A stretch of DNA of 20,393 bases from CAZRDB01 sp964598695 (GCA_964598695.1 CAZRDB010000076.1:1-20393), one strand, 5' to 3'; positions 7,997-15,202 are shown, numbered from the stretch's first letter. The notes: generated by a model not told the origin, from the letters alone. Translations and numbers: made by a program.

Positions 7997-9307
7997 TTGC
8001 GTGACTTAGCTGCGAAGGTGCGCGGGTCGGGGCGCGCAACGCGCGGGCTCGCCGCGCTTGCGGGCGGAACGGCGGCCGCACAGGTCATCGGCGTGCTCGT
8101 CGCGCCGGTGCTGTCGCGGATGTACCTGCCGGAGGACTTCGGGATCCTGGGCGTGTTCGTCTCGGTCTCGGTGCTCCTGAGCGCAGGCTGCGCGGGGCGG
8201 TACGAGGTCTCGATCTCGCTGCCGGCCGACGACGATGACGGACTGGGGCTCCTCGCGATCGTCGGCGCGCTCACGCTGACCTCGGCCGCGGTCGTCGGAG
8301 CGGTCGTGTGGCTCGCCGGCGCCTGGCTTGCCGAGCTGCCCCGCTGCGCCGCCCTCGCGCCCTACCTGTGGCTGCTGCCCATCTCGATGGCCTCGACGAC
8401 AGCCTGCCAGGGGCTCACCCAATGGGGCGTGCGGCGCATGAACTACGGCCGGATCGCCCGCGCCAAGCTCTTCCAGGGCCTCGGATCGGCCGGCACAAGC
8501 CTCGGTGTCGGCGTCCTCCACGACGGGCCCCTGGGCCTCCTGCTCGGCAGCATCGCCTCCTACGCGCTCGGCATGACCCAGCTCGCGGCCGATGCCCTCC
8601 GCGTGGTCAACCGCCGCATTCCGCGCCGGCCCTGGCTCCGGCTGTGGCGGCTGGCGGTCCAGTACCGGCAGTTCCCCCTGTGCAGCGCGCCGGCGGCCCT
8701 GCTCAACGCGCTGGGCACTGTGGGGCCCCCGATCCTGCTCGCCTGGGAGTACGGCCCCATCCCGGCCGGCCTGTTCACCATGGCCTTCCGCGTGATGACC
8801 CAACCGATGTCCCTCCTCGGGACCTCGGTGAGCCAGGTCTTCCTCGGCGAGGGCGCGGCCATGGCGCGGGAGCGTCCACGGGAGCTGCTGTCCTTCTTCC
8901 GCAGATCGACGCTCCACCTGCTGAAGGTCTCCGGCGTCGTCGTCGCGATCGGCGCCGTCTCCCCGTTCGTCTTCGCGCCGATCTTCGGGGCGAAATGGGA
9001 GGTCGCGGGCCTCTACGCGGCGCTGCTGTCGGTCGGCTGCGCGGCCCAGGTGGTCGTCTCGCCGCTCGGCACCGTCCCCGTCATCGTCAAGCGGCAGGAC
9101 GTCCAGCTCGTGCTGGACGCGGTGCGGGCGATCCTGGTCGCCGCGGCCCTGATCCTCCCGGGCAGGCTGGGCGGCCACGACGCCACCGTGGCGGTGGGGC
9201 TCTACTCCGCCGCGATGTGCCTCGTCTACGGGATCACGTACATCGCCTGCCACCGGATGCTGGTCGGGTTGGTGCGCCGGGCCGAGGCGGGGATCCCCGA
9301 GGCCTAG
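7997..9307 (+). CDS. Wzx-like polysaccharide flippase (oligosaccharide exporter)
   Basis: This 436-aa protein has about 12 predicted transmembrane helices spread along its length and few large loops. The N-terminal region, GGTAAAQVIGVLVAPVLSR followed by MYLPEDFGILGVF, is the signature of the polysaccharide biosynthesis/flippase family (MOP superfamily, Wzx or TuaB type), whose members carry undecaprenyl-linked repeat units across the inner membrane. The start shown is TTG 7997, behind a GGAAGGCAGGAG site at rather long spacing; GTG 8018 is a possible alternative. It is divergent from the polymerase gene, and its TAG overlaps the convergent MBOAT stop in a CTAG palindrome. The family call is firm; the transported glycan is unknown, but the window's sugar-nucleotide genes suggest a diamino-uronic acid repeat unit. 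Confidence 0.85.
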   Translation: MRDLAAKVRGSGRATRGLAALAGGTAAAQVIGVLVAPVLSRMYLPEDFGILGVFVSVSVLLSAGCAGRYEVSISLPADDDDGLGLLAIVGALTLTSAAVVGAVVWLAGAWLAELPRCAALAPYLWLLPISMASTTACQGLTQWGVRRMNYGRIARAKLFQGLGSAGTSLGVGVLHDGPLGLLLGSIASYALGMTQLAADALRVVNRRIPRRPWLRLWRLAVQYRQFPLCSAPAALLNALGTVGPPILLAWEYGPIPAGLFTMAFRVMTQPMSLLGTSVSQVFLGEGAAMARERPRELLSFFRRSTLHLLKVSGVVVAIGAVSPFVFAPIFGAKWEVAGLYAALLSVGCAAQVVVSPLGTVPVIVKRQDVQLVLDAVRAILVAAALILPGRLGGHDATVAVGLYSAAMCLVYGITYIACHRMLVGLVRRAEAGIPEA

Positions 9308-10569
9308 CCGAGGCCGACCATGCGGGCCAGTGCGACGCATGCGGTCGCGAGTGGGCAGGCGAAGAGGATCCACCCGACCCCCACGAAGTGAAAGGTCGCG
9401 AACCACCACAGCGCGCCCCGCACGCTAAGCCGTCGGGCGGCCTCGCCGGTCGGGGCCTTCCACCGCGCGGGCAGCGCCGTGTAGAGCCCCAGACCCACGC
9501 CATGCCACACGCCCCAGACGAGGTAGTTCGCGCCCTCGCCGTGCCACAGGCCGCAGAAGGCAAAGGTCACCAGGTAGCCCAGCCAGGCGATCGTGTGCGG
9601 ACGCCTCCGCAGCCGGGTCTTCATCAGCCGCTTGGAGAGCGGGAGGAAGACGTACGCCTGGAGCCAGCGCGTGAGGGTCATGTGCCACGACTGCCAGAAC
9701 TGCTGGATGTCGAGCTTCAGGTAGGGCCGCGCGAAGTTCTCGGGGACGGCGATGCCCATGGCCGCGCCGAACCCGATCGCGATGTCGCTCAGGCCGGCGA
9801 AGTCGAGGTAGATGCGAAGCGCGTAGGCGTACATCGCCAGCCACAGCGCCCCAGCGCCGTAGGCCTCCGGGCTCGCGAGGACCGGCGTGCAGTAGGCGGC
9901 CAGCCACGGCGCCAGCACCGAGCACTGGAACGTGCCCCAGACCACCTTGCGGACGACGGTGTCCCAGTGGCGCTCGCGCCAACCGGGCAGCGCGGCGAAC
10001 GACCTCGAGAACTCCTCGAGCCGGTGCATGGGGCCGAGCGTGTAGGTCGGGGGGAAGAACGCCATCGCGGCGAGATCGAGGTAGCGCACCTCCCTGGCCG
10101 CGCGCCGGCGCTCGTCGACCAGCACGTGGCCGAGCTTGAGGACGAGGTACGACAGCCCCACGACGGGGAGGTCGAGCAGCGGCAGGCGCGCCGCGTGGGC
10201 GCACTGGGCGATCGCGTGCCGCGCGGGGCCGAACTTGAAGACGGCCCACACGCCGAACACCGCGACGAGGGCCGCGATCAGGAGGCCGTCGCGCCGGCCG
10301 GGCCACCGGCGGGAGGCCCATATGCCGCCCCTGGCGAGCCCGAGCATCAGAGCCGGCGCCCATGCGAGCTGGAACAGCGCCGTCGGCCCGAGCAGACCCG
10401 ATGCGCCGTAGTTGAGGTCGAGCCAGCGCGCCATCGTGAACCCGGTGAGCACCAGGTACAGCAGCATGTGCCACCAGCGGCGGCACCACAGCGAGGCGAC
10501 CACGCCGGCGGAGTAGAAGAGGTTGATCGTGTTCACGGCGGCCCGCAGCAGCAGTTCGACGGCGATCAT
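9304..10569 (-). CDS. MBOAT membrane-bound O-acyltransferase (DltB/AlgI-like)
   Basis: This 421-aa polytopic protein is a member of the MBOAT family. Key motifs are FWQSWHMTLTRWL (residues 291-303, His296, equivalent to the WHMS region of DltB) and FCGLWHGEGANYLVWGVWHG (338-357), which contains the family's essential histidine (His343 or His356). It also has YLDFAGLSDIAIG (254-266), typical of AlgI/DltB/PatA. Family members take an acyl group from a cytoplasmic donor and pass it across the membrane to an SGNH partner or polymer. Its ATG overlaps the TGA of the upstream SGNH gene (ATGA), showing translational coupling. Because the same operon encodes an acyl carrier protein and a ligase, the donor is probably acyl-ACP, as in Dlt, rather than acyl-CoA. 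The gene closes a five-gene operon. Confidence 0.92.
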   Translation of the reverse strand: MIAVELLLRAAVNTINLFYSAGVVASLWCRRWWHMLLYLVLTGFTMARWLDLNYGASGLLGPTALFQLAWAPALMLGLARGGIWASRRWPGRRDGLLIAALVAVFGVWAVFKFGPARHAIAQCAHAARLPLLDLPVVGLSYLVLKLGHVLVDERRRAAREVRYLDLAAMAFFPPTYTLGPMHRLEEFSRSFAALPGWRERHWDTVVRKVVWGTFQCSVLAPWLAAYCTPVLASPEAYGAGALWLAMYAYALRIYLDFAGLSDIAIGFGAAMGIAVPENFARPYLKLDIQQFWQSWHMTLTRWLQAYVFLPLSKRLMKTRLRRRPHTIAWLGYLVTFAFCGLWHGEGANYLVWGVWHGVGLGLYTALPARWKAPTGEAARRLSVRGALWWFATFHFVGVGWILFACPLATACVALARMVGLG

Positions 10570-11612
10570 GGCGCCGTCCCTTGGTCCACCGAGGGGGCGA
10601 GCCGCTCCGCGAGCGCCTCGGCCACCGGCGCACACCACTTCCGGCCGTAGTGGACCATGTCGTGGAATGCCTCGGGCGGTAGCGTGTCCGAGAGGTCGAT
10701 CACCGGTACGCCGAGCGGATCGGCCCAGCGGCGGAGCTTGGCCCGGAACGCGTCGAAGTTGCCCGGGCCGAACCACGCGTCGGGGTCGCGATGCGGCATG
10801 ATCACCACGGCCAGCGAGACCTGCGGCGGCAGCTCGCCGTAGAGCGCCTGGAGGCACGCGAGTCCCGTCTCCGGCCGGAAGCGGTCGGGCCCGTAGGGCG
10901 CCCGGGTCGGAGGCTTGTAGTCGCCGCCCTCCTCGATCGCGGAGGAGGCCCGCTCCGGGTCGAGATTCGGCAGGGCCGGCACACTGTGGCGGAGCGCCCA
11001 TCGGTAGCGCAGGTAGGGGAAGAACTGCGCGACGAGGTCGTGGGTGATGGCCACCACGTTGTCCCGGGAGGCGTAGCCGAGGTTGCTGAGCGCGGCCGGG
11101 ATCCCCGCGCAGTAACGGATCCGCTCGCGTCCCGGCGGCGCCCCCGCGAGGTTCGGCGACCACTGACAGTCGACGAGCGAGAGCATCCAGAGCACCCGAT
11201 CGGGCTCCTCGGCGAGACCGCGCCGGAGGAAGAGGAGCTGGCCGGTCGCCGGCAGCCCGGGCCAGGCGAGGCCGTAGACCTCGGCGCCCGGCTTGCGCGC
11301 GGCCAGGTGGCTCTGCAGCTCCTCGGCCAGGCGAGGCGGCGCCACGGCGGAGTTCCCGGTGTAGATCACGCGCGTTTCGCCCCGCGCCTTCGGCCGCGCG
11401 AGCAGGCTGCTGCGGAAGATGCCCTCCATGTTGGTGGAGTAGATGAGCCCCTTGTCGTCGCCGCGCACCGCAGCCCGGTTCTTGGGGAGCGCTCGCTCGA
11501 GACGGGGGCCCGCGAAGGCGAGGGCGACGTTGGCCACGATCCAGATCGCGGCCCACCGCGCGGCCATCCGTCGCTTGCTCGACGGCTCCGGGGCTGCCGG
11601 CTCGGCTCCCAT
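10566..11612 (-). CDS. SGNH-type acyltransferase/esterase, DltD/AlgJ-like partner of MBOAT
   Basis: This 348-aa protein has a basic N-terminus and a single membrane anchor (residues about 19-36, WAAIWIVANVALAFAG); the rest should lie outside the membrane. VIYTGNSAVAP holds the predicted nucleophile Ser88 in a GNS form of the GDS block. FHDMVHYG near the C-terminus supplies the Asp318-X-X-His321 pair of the SGNH triad. In Dlt-like and alginate systems such proteins receive the acyl group from the MBOAT machinery and place it on the polymer. The start is ATG 11612, 7 nt after GGAG. It overlaps the microprotein stop by one base (TGATG), and its own stop overlaps the MBOAT start by 4 bp. The fold call rests on the triad motifs, topology and context; the overall sequence is divergent. 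Confidence 0.78.
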   Translation of the reverse strand: MGAEPAAPEPSSKRRMAARWAAIWIVANVALAFAGPRLERALPKNRAAVRGDDKGLIYSTNMEGIFRSSLLARPKARGETRVIYTGNSAVAPPRLAEELQSHLAARKPGAEVYGLAWPGLPATGQLLFLRRGLAEEPDRVLWMLSLVDCQWSPNLAGAPPGRERIRYCAGIPAALSNLGYASRDNVVAITHDLVAQFFPYLRYRWALRHSVPALPNLDPERASSAIEEGGDYKPPTRAPYGPDRFRPETGLACLQALYGELPPQVSLAVVIMPHRDPDAWFGPGNFDAFRAKLRRWADPLGVPVIDLSDTLPPEAFHDMVHYGRKWCAPVAEALAERLAPSVDQGTAP

Positions 11613-11728
11613 CAGAAGGCTCCGTACAGGCTGGCCGGGTCGGGGGTGCCGTAGATCACGCAGAGCAGCCAGACGAGGACCAGCAGGATCGCCTCGACCC
11701 ACGGGTTCTTGACGACGCGCAGCAGCAC
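11612..11728 (-). CDS. 38-aa membrane microprotein, DltX/DUF5989-like, C-terminal Tyr-X-X-Phe
   Basis: This short gene starts at GTG 11728, six bases after a perfect AGGAGG, and ends in a TGA that overlaps the SGNH start (TGATG). The N-terminus is short and basic (VLLRVVKNPW). A single transmembrane helix follows (EAILLVLVWLLCVI), then YGTPDP and the terminal residues ASLYGAF, with Tyr35 encoded at 11624-11626. DltX and DUF5989 proteins are also about 40-50 aa with one helix, and as I recall end in Tyr-X-X-Phe (endings like YNEF and YTLF). In the current Dlt model this tyrosine carries the acyl group between the MBOAT and the SGNH enzyme. Position between the carrier and SGNH genes, ribosome site and C-terminal motif support a real gene; function is inferred. 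Confidence 0.8.
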   Translation of the reverse strand: MLLRVVKNPWVEAILLVLVWLLCVIYGTPDPASLYGAF

Positions 11729-11734
11729 CGGGGG

Positions 11735-11740
11735 CCTCCT
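11735..11740 (-). promoter_or_regulatory. Shine-Dalgarno of the microprotein
   Basis: A perfect AGGAGG (minus strand 11740-11735) lies six bases before GTG 11728 and overlaps the TAG stop of the carrier protein gene (TAGGAGG). It is among the strongest ribosome sites in this operon and is the main evidence that the 38-codon frame is translated. Confidence 0.75.
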
Positions 11741-11999
11741 ACGCGAACCGGCCGATCGTCTCGACGGCGAGATCGACCGTGTCGAAGTTCGCGGCGGTCA
11801 TGTCCGGGTCCGGAACGCAGACGCCGAACTCCTCCTCGATGAAGACCGACAGCTCGACGAGGGCGAAGCTGTCGATGACGCCGCTGGAGATCAACGGCTG
11901 GGCACAGTCCTTGACCTGTCCGGGGTCCTGGGCCAGGTGGTCGCGCACGAACGCGAGGATCTTGTCCTTCATCTCGTCCAATCGGGTCTCCTCAGTCAC
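11739..11999 (-). CDS. Acyl carrier protein (DltC-like) of the MBOAT cassette
   Basis: This 86-aa acidic four-helix carrier protein has the phosphopantetheine site in GVIDSFALVEL (Ser44 within Asp-Ser-Phe; the usual form is Asp-Ser-Leu), followed by EEEFGVCVPD, the expected helix III region. It should carry an acyl group as a thioester in the cytoplasm, loaded by the ligase encoded just upstream and discharged to the MBOAT. The start shown is GTG 11999, 3 bp after the ligase TGA. TTG 11981 is a serious alternative, because GAGGAG sits 6-7 nt before it, and would give an 80-aa protein. The stop overlaps the microprotein's ribosome site. The carrier needs a phosphopantetheinyl transferase, and one is encoded at 15234-15770. 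Confidence 0.9.
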   Translation of the reverse strand: MTEETRLDEMKDKILAFVRDHLAQDPGQVKDCAQPLISSGVIDSFALVELSVFIEEEFGVCVPDPDMTAANFDTVDLAVETIGRFA

Positions 12000-12002
12000 G
12001 GG

Positions 12003-13774
12003 TCAGTCGTTCTCGAGAGCGGAGGTGTCACCCAGCGGGAGGCCGAGGTACTCGGCCCGGGCGACCCTCCGCATGATCTTGCCGCTCCGCGTGCGCGGAA
12101 GCCGGTCGACGACAACCACCTCGCGCGGCGACGCGTACGGGCCGACTTGCCGCCGCACCATCGTCTTGAGGGTTCGGATCAGCTCACGGCTCTCCTCGTG
12201 GCCCGGCGCAAGGACCACCTTCAGGGCGACCGCTTCGCCGGCGCCCTCGTCCGGGATCGGGAAGGCGGCCGCCTCGACGACGGCCTCGTGCTCGAGCACG
12301 GCGCTCTCGATCTCGAAGGGCCCCACGAGGTGGCCCGAGGTGTTGATCACGTCATCGTCGCGCCCCACGAACCAGAAGTAGCCGTCCTCGTCGACGTAGG
12401 CGCGATCGCCGGTGAGATACCAGCCGTCCCGGATCTTGGCCTCGTACGCGTCCGGCATCCGCCAGTAGGTCCGGAACATCGACGGCCACGGAGGCCGGAG
12501 CGCGAGGACTCCCTCGCGCATCGGGCCGAGCGGTGTCCCGTCCGCCGCGTCGAGCACGCCGGCCGTCACGCCGCAGAAGGGGCGGCCCATGCTCCCGGGG
12601 CGGACCGGCAGGAACGGGTAGTTGGCGATCTGGATGCAGCCGGTCTCGGTCTGCCACCAGGTGTCATGNNNNNNNNNNGGATCGTCTTCCCGAACGCCTG
12701 CGCCCCCCAGCGGATCACCTCGGGGTTGAGCGGCTCGCCGACGCTCGCGATGTGCCGGACACCGCTCAGATCGAAGGGCGCCACCGCCTCGACGCCGTCC
12801 CGCATGAGCATGCGGAGCGCGGTCGGCGAGGTGTACCATACCGTCACCCGCTCGTGCTCGAGGATCTCGTACCAGGACTCCGAGCGGAACCCGCCGGAGT
12901 AGGCGATCTGGGTCACCCCGAGCGCCCAGGGACCGAAGATCCCGTACGACGTGCCGGTGACCCAACCGGGATCGGCCGTGCACCAGTACCGGTCCTCGGG
13001 GCCGAGACCGAGCACCACGCGTGTGGTCAGCGCGTGGCCGACGATGGCCTGGTGCGCATGGAGCACACCCTTCGGCTTGCCCGTCGTCCCGCTCGAGTAG
13101 TGCAGGAGCATCGGATCGTCGGCCGAGGTCTCTGTGACCCCGCGCTCGGGGTCGCCCATGGCCAGCAGCGGGCCGAGGGCGCGCTCGCGGCCCTGGAGGT
13201 CCTCCGCCCCCTCCGCCCCCACGACCAGCACGTGGCGCAGCCCCGGGAGGCGCTCCAGCGCAGCACGGACCTTCGTGAGGTGGTGAGGCGCCGTCACGAG
13301 AACCGAGATCTCGGCGTCGGCCGCGCGAGTGACGATCGCCTCGGTTCCGAGTGCCGAGAACACCGGCACGGCGACCGCGCCACCCCGGATCGTCCCGTGT
13401 AGCGGTTTTAAAAGCGGGCCGTGTGGACCAGGGACCCCATTGCCGCGNNNNNNNNNNATCGTGCCGAGGATCGCGTAGTACAGCTCGGCCTGAGGCTCCA
13501 GGAGCGCCATGACGCGCTCGCCCGGCCCCACACCCAGCGCGTCGAGCACCGAGGCGAACCGGGCAACGCCCTCCCCCAGCTCGGCGAAGGTCAGAACGCT
13601 GCGGTCTCCCGTGTGCGCGCGATGGATGAGGGCCAGCCGGTCGGGCGTGCACTCGCGCGCGCGATCGACGACCGCCTCGCAAGCGTTCAGCCGGCCGCCC
13701 GGCGTCGCGCCCACCAGGTCCCAGCCCTGCTGCCACCCGCCCGACGCGCGGAGAGCCTCATAGGATGCGAACAT
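12003..13774 (-). CDS. AMP-forming acyl ligase, acetyl-CoA-synthetase-like (interrupted by two assembly gaps)
   Basis: This ANL-superfamily adenylating enzyme should activate a carboxylic acid with ATP and load it on the adjacent carrier. Motifs, N- to C-terminal: YSSGTTGKPKG (A3 loop, about 13067-13099), HDTWWQTETG (A5), WYLTGDRAYVDEDGYFWFVG (A7-A8) and RTRSGKIMRR (A10, catalytic Lys at 12078-12080). The closest relatives by eye are AcsA-type acetyl-CoA synthetases; the paired Trp of WWQTETG is the feature that restricts that family to very short acids. ATG 13774 follows GGAGG. Two 10-N gaps break the frame. Removing 13389-13457, a near-repeat plus gap, and 12669-12679 restores one 1692-bp frame (563 aa), close to AcsA length. 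It may load acetate or propionate on the ACP instead of, or besides, CoA. Confidence 0.85.
12669..12678. other. Assembly gap (10 N) in the ligase gene
   Basis: Ten N bases separate AAGACGATCC from CATGACACC on the minus strand. The protein on the two sides reads FGKTI and HDTWWQTE, which are directly adjacent in AcsA-type ligases. Deleting the Ns plus one duplicated base (12679) joins ATC to CAT and restores the frame, so little or nothing seems to be missing. Confidence 0.95.
13448..13457. other. Assembly gap (10 N) in the ligase gene with suspect flank
   Basis: Ten N bases lie between ATCGTGCC (13458-13465) and a 51-bp stretch (13397-13447) that ends at a near-copy, ATCGTCCC (13389-13396). 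Family sequences continue directly from AILGT to IRGGAVAVPV, so the 51 bp together with the gap looks like an erroneous contig end. Removing 69 bp (23 codons) keeps the frame. Confidence 0.9.
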
Positions 13775-13805
13775 GAGTCCACGGCCTCCGTATCGAATCG
13801 CGGCC

Positions 13806-13835
13806 ATACTACATGCCACCTCGGAGAGTTGGCAA
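13806..13835 (-). promoter_or_regulatory. Sigma70-type promoter of the acylation cassette
   Basis: On the minus strand TTGCCA (13835-13830) is followed after 18 nt by TAGTAT (13811-13806). These match the -35 consensus 5 of 6 and the -10 consensus 4 of 6 (TAnnAT). Transcription would begin near 13800 and give a leader of about 26 nt containing the GGAGG of the ligase gene. It lies in the 151-bp divergent region between ligase and second carrier gene. Confidence 0.5.
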
Positions 13836-13862
13836 ACCGCGCCCGGGGCCTCGCGGAGGGGC

Positions 13863-13898
13863 CGCCGGTTGCCTCCGGCGCAACGGGTGTGGTAGGGT
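13863..13898 (+). promoter_or_regulatory. Promoter with flanking inverted repeat for the second ACP operon
   Basis: TTGCCT (13869-13874) and TAGGGT (13893-13898) are spaced by 18 nt, a TTGnnn/TAnnnT pair suited to a high-GC genome. A perfect 6-bp inverted repeat, CGCCGG (13863-13868) and CCGGCG (13875-13880), brackets the -35 box exactly, so it could be an operator. The motifs are visible; regulation is inferred. Confidence 0.4.
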
Positions 13899-13925
13899 CT
13901 GGCGACGGGAGGGCTACACCCAGCC

Positions 13926-14147
13926 ATGAATGCCGCCGACATCGTAGGGGCGCTTGCGCAGGCCCTGGAGATCTCACCCGACAAGCTGGCGCCGGAGACG
14001 GAGCTGGCCTCGATCGACACCTACGACTCTGCCGGAGTCGTCTCCGTGATCGCCGTTGTCGACCGCTCGCTCGGCGTGCGGCTCGAGCCCGCCAAGCTGA
14101 TGGCATGCACGACGGTGCAGGACCTCATCACGCTCATCGGCGGATAG
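13926..14147 (+). CDS. Second acyl carrier protein
   Basis: This 73-aa acidic protein has the acyl carrier fold signature: helix I (AADIVGALAQALEI), a loop, then DTYDSAGVVSVIAVVDRSLGVRL with the predicted phosphopantetheine Ser35 in Asp-Ser-Ala, and a final helix (TTVQDLITLIGG). It differs clearly from the carrier at 11739-11999 and is transcribed divergently from the ligase. ATG 13926 lies about 12 nt after GGGAGGG. The next genes encode a GNAT-like acyltransferase and a phosphopantetheinyl transferase, so it probably presents an acyl group to the GNAT-like enzyme. The acyl group is unknown; it could be loaded by the divergent ligase. A dedicated condensing enzyme or thioesterase is not seen. 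Confidence 0.85.
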   Translation: MNAADIVGALAQALEISPDKLAPETELASIDTYDSAGVVSVIAVVDRSLGVRLEPAKLMACTTVQDLITLIGG

Positions 14148-14209
14148 CCCGCACTGCACCGGCTCCGCCACCCCCATCGCAGGCCGGACGCCCGAGAGAG
14201 GAGACCCGC

Positions 14210-15202
14210 GTGGACCTTGTCGAGGCCACGCCGTCCGACTACGAGGAGACCTGCGACTTCCTCGCCGCCCAGAAGGGCGCTCCTCCGACGCACGGCGCCC
14301 GCCACTGCTGGTTGTACGGCGAGCAGCCGGCCGCACCGGCGGGGATGCCCACCTCGCTGATCGTCCGCAAGAACGGCCGCGTTGTCGGCCACGTGGGCGC
14401 CGTGTGGTACCCCGTGTGGGTGGACGGTTCCCTCTCGGCGGTCGCCCACGCCGAGGATTACTACGTGGACGACTCCGCCCGTCGCGGCGGGACGGGCTAC
14501 CTGCTCATGCGGAGCCTCCTCGACGCCTGCGGGACCCTCGTCGCCACGGGCCTCACCCCGCAGTCGATGGCCGTCACGCCCAAGGTTGGCCCGCTCAGCC
14601 GGGTGCGCGAGGCGCGCGTCTGGCTTCCGCTGCAGGGGATCGGCCGGACGCTGGCCGCGACGCGCCGCTTCCACGCAGTCGCTCCTCTCGCCACCATCGC
14701 GACGTGGCCCCTGCGCCTGCTCTCAGCCGCGGCAGGGGCCGACCGCGCGCGAGAGGTCGGTGCGGAGGCGCTCGACGGCCTCGGCGGGAACGTCGCCCCG
14801 AGCCCCCTGCGCCTCGACGCCCCATGGCTTCGGTGGCGGCTGCGCGACCCTTCCCGCCGGGTGCGCCTGCGCGCGGCCCTGCGTGGGGGAGCGATCGCCT
14901 GGTGGGCGATCGTCGTCGACGACTGCATGGTCGTGGCCTTGGGGGCGACCGACCCTGCGGCTCAGCCAGGGGCCTGGTCTCCGGCGCCCGAGGGCATGCC
15001 GCTGGTCCATCCACGCACGGCCCGTGCGCTCGGGTGCCTCGGCCTCCAGATCCCTTCCCCCCTGGTCCCGGAGGGACTCTCCGGAGTAGCGACGGGCTAC
15101 CGGGCCGCCATGCCGACGCCGGAGTGCGTCGTCGGGCTGGAGGGCTCCGAGGCGCGCTTCGATCAGCTCACGCGGTTCGCGTGGTCGCTCAACGGCATCT
15201 AG
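14210..15202 (+). CDS. GNAT-like acyltransferase (330 aa)
   Basis: GTG 14210 follows GAGAGGAG at good spacing. The N-terminal half resembles the GNAT fold: a substrate strand GRVVGHVGAVWYPVWVDG, then AEDYYVDDSARRGGTGYLLMRSL carrying the acyl-CoA pyrophosphate loop pattern Arg-X-X-Gly-X-Gly (Arg91-Gly96). The C-terminal half (about 150-330) is less clear and could be a second degenerate GNAT or FemAB-like lobe; it includes LRGGAIAWWAIVVDD and VVALGATDP. GNAT enzymes move acyl groups from CoA, or in some cases from ACP, to amines. Being 62 bp behind an ACP gene and 31 bp ahead of a phosphopantetheinyl transferase gene suggests an acyl-ACP donor. The acceptor could be an amino sugar. No named family recognised. 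Confidence 0.65.
   Translation: MDLVEATPSDYEETCDFLAAQKGAPPTHGARHCWLYGEQPAAPAGMPTSLIVRKNGRVVGHVGAVWYPVWVDGSLSAVAHAEDYYVDDSARRGGTGYLLMRSLLDACGTLVATGLTPQSMAVTPKVGPLSRVREARVWLPLQGIGRTLAATRRFHAVAPLATIATWPLRLLSAAAGADRAREVGAEALDGLGGNVAPSPLRLDAPWLRWRLRDPSRRVRLRAALRGGAIAWWAIVVDDCMVVALGATDPAAQPGAWSPAPEGMPLVHPRTARALGCLGLQIPSPLVPEGLSGVATGYRAAMPTPECVVGLEGSEARFDQLTRFAWSLNGI

Noticed and set aside
8308..10650. 780-codon plus-strand frame over the flippase and MBOAT genes
   Set aside because: It crosses the convergent junction of two clear membrane-protein genes and has no motif of its own; composition is typical of a shadow frame.
9304..11556. MBOAT as a 750-aa fusion starting at 11556
   Set aside because: The extra N-terminal part is a shadow of the SGNH gene. 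ATG 10569 overlaps the SGNH stop by 4 bp and begins a full-length MBOAT.
12533..13402. Plus-strand frame over the ligase region that reads through an assembly gap
   Set aside because: No motifs, antisense to conserved ligase motifs, and dependent on the N bases for continuity.
13397..13447. AT-containing stretch (TTTTAAAA core) inside the ligase as a possible small insertion element
   Set aside because: It is only 51 bp, directly beside an assembly gap, with no terminal inverted repeats; erroneous contig-end sequence explains it better.
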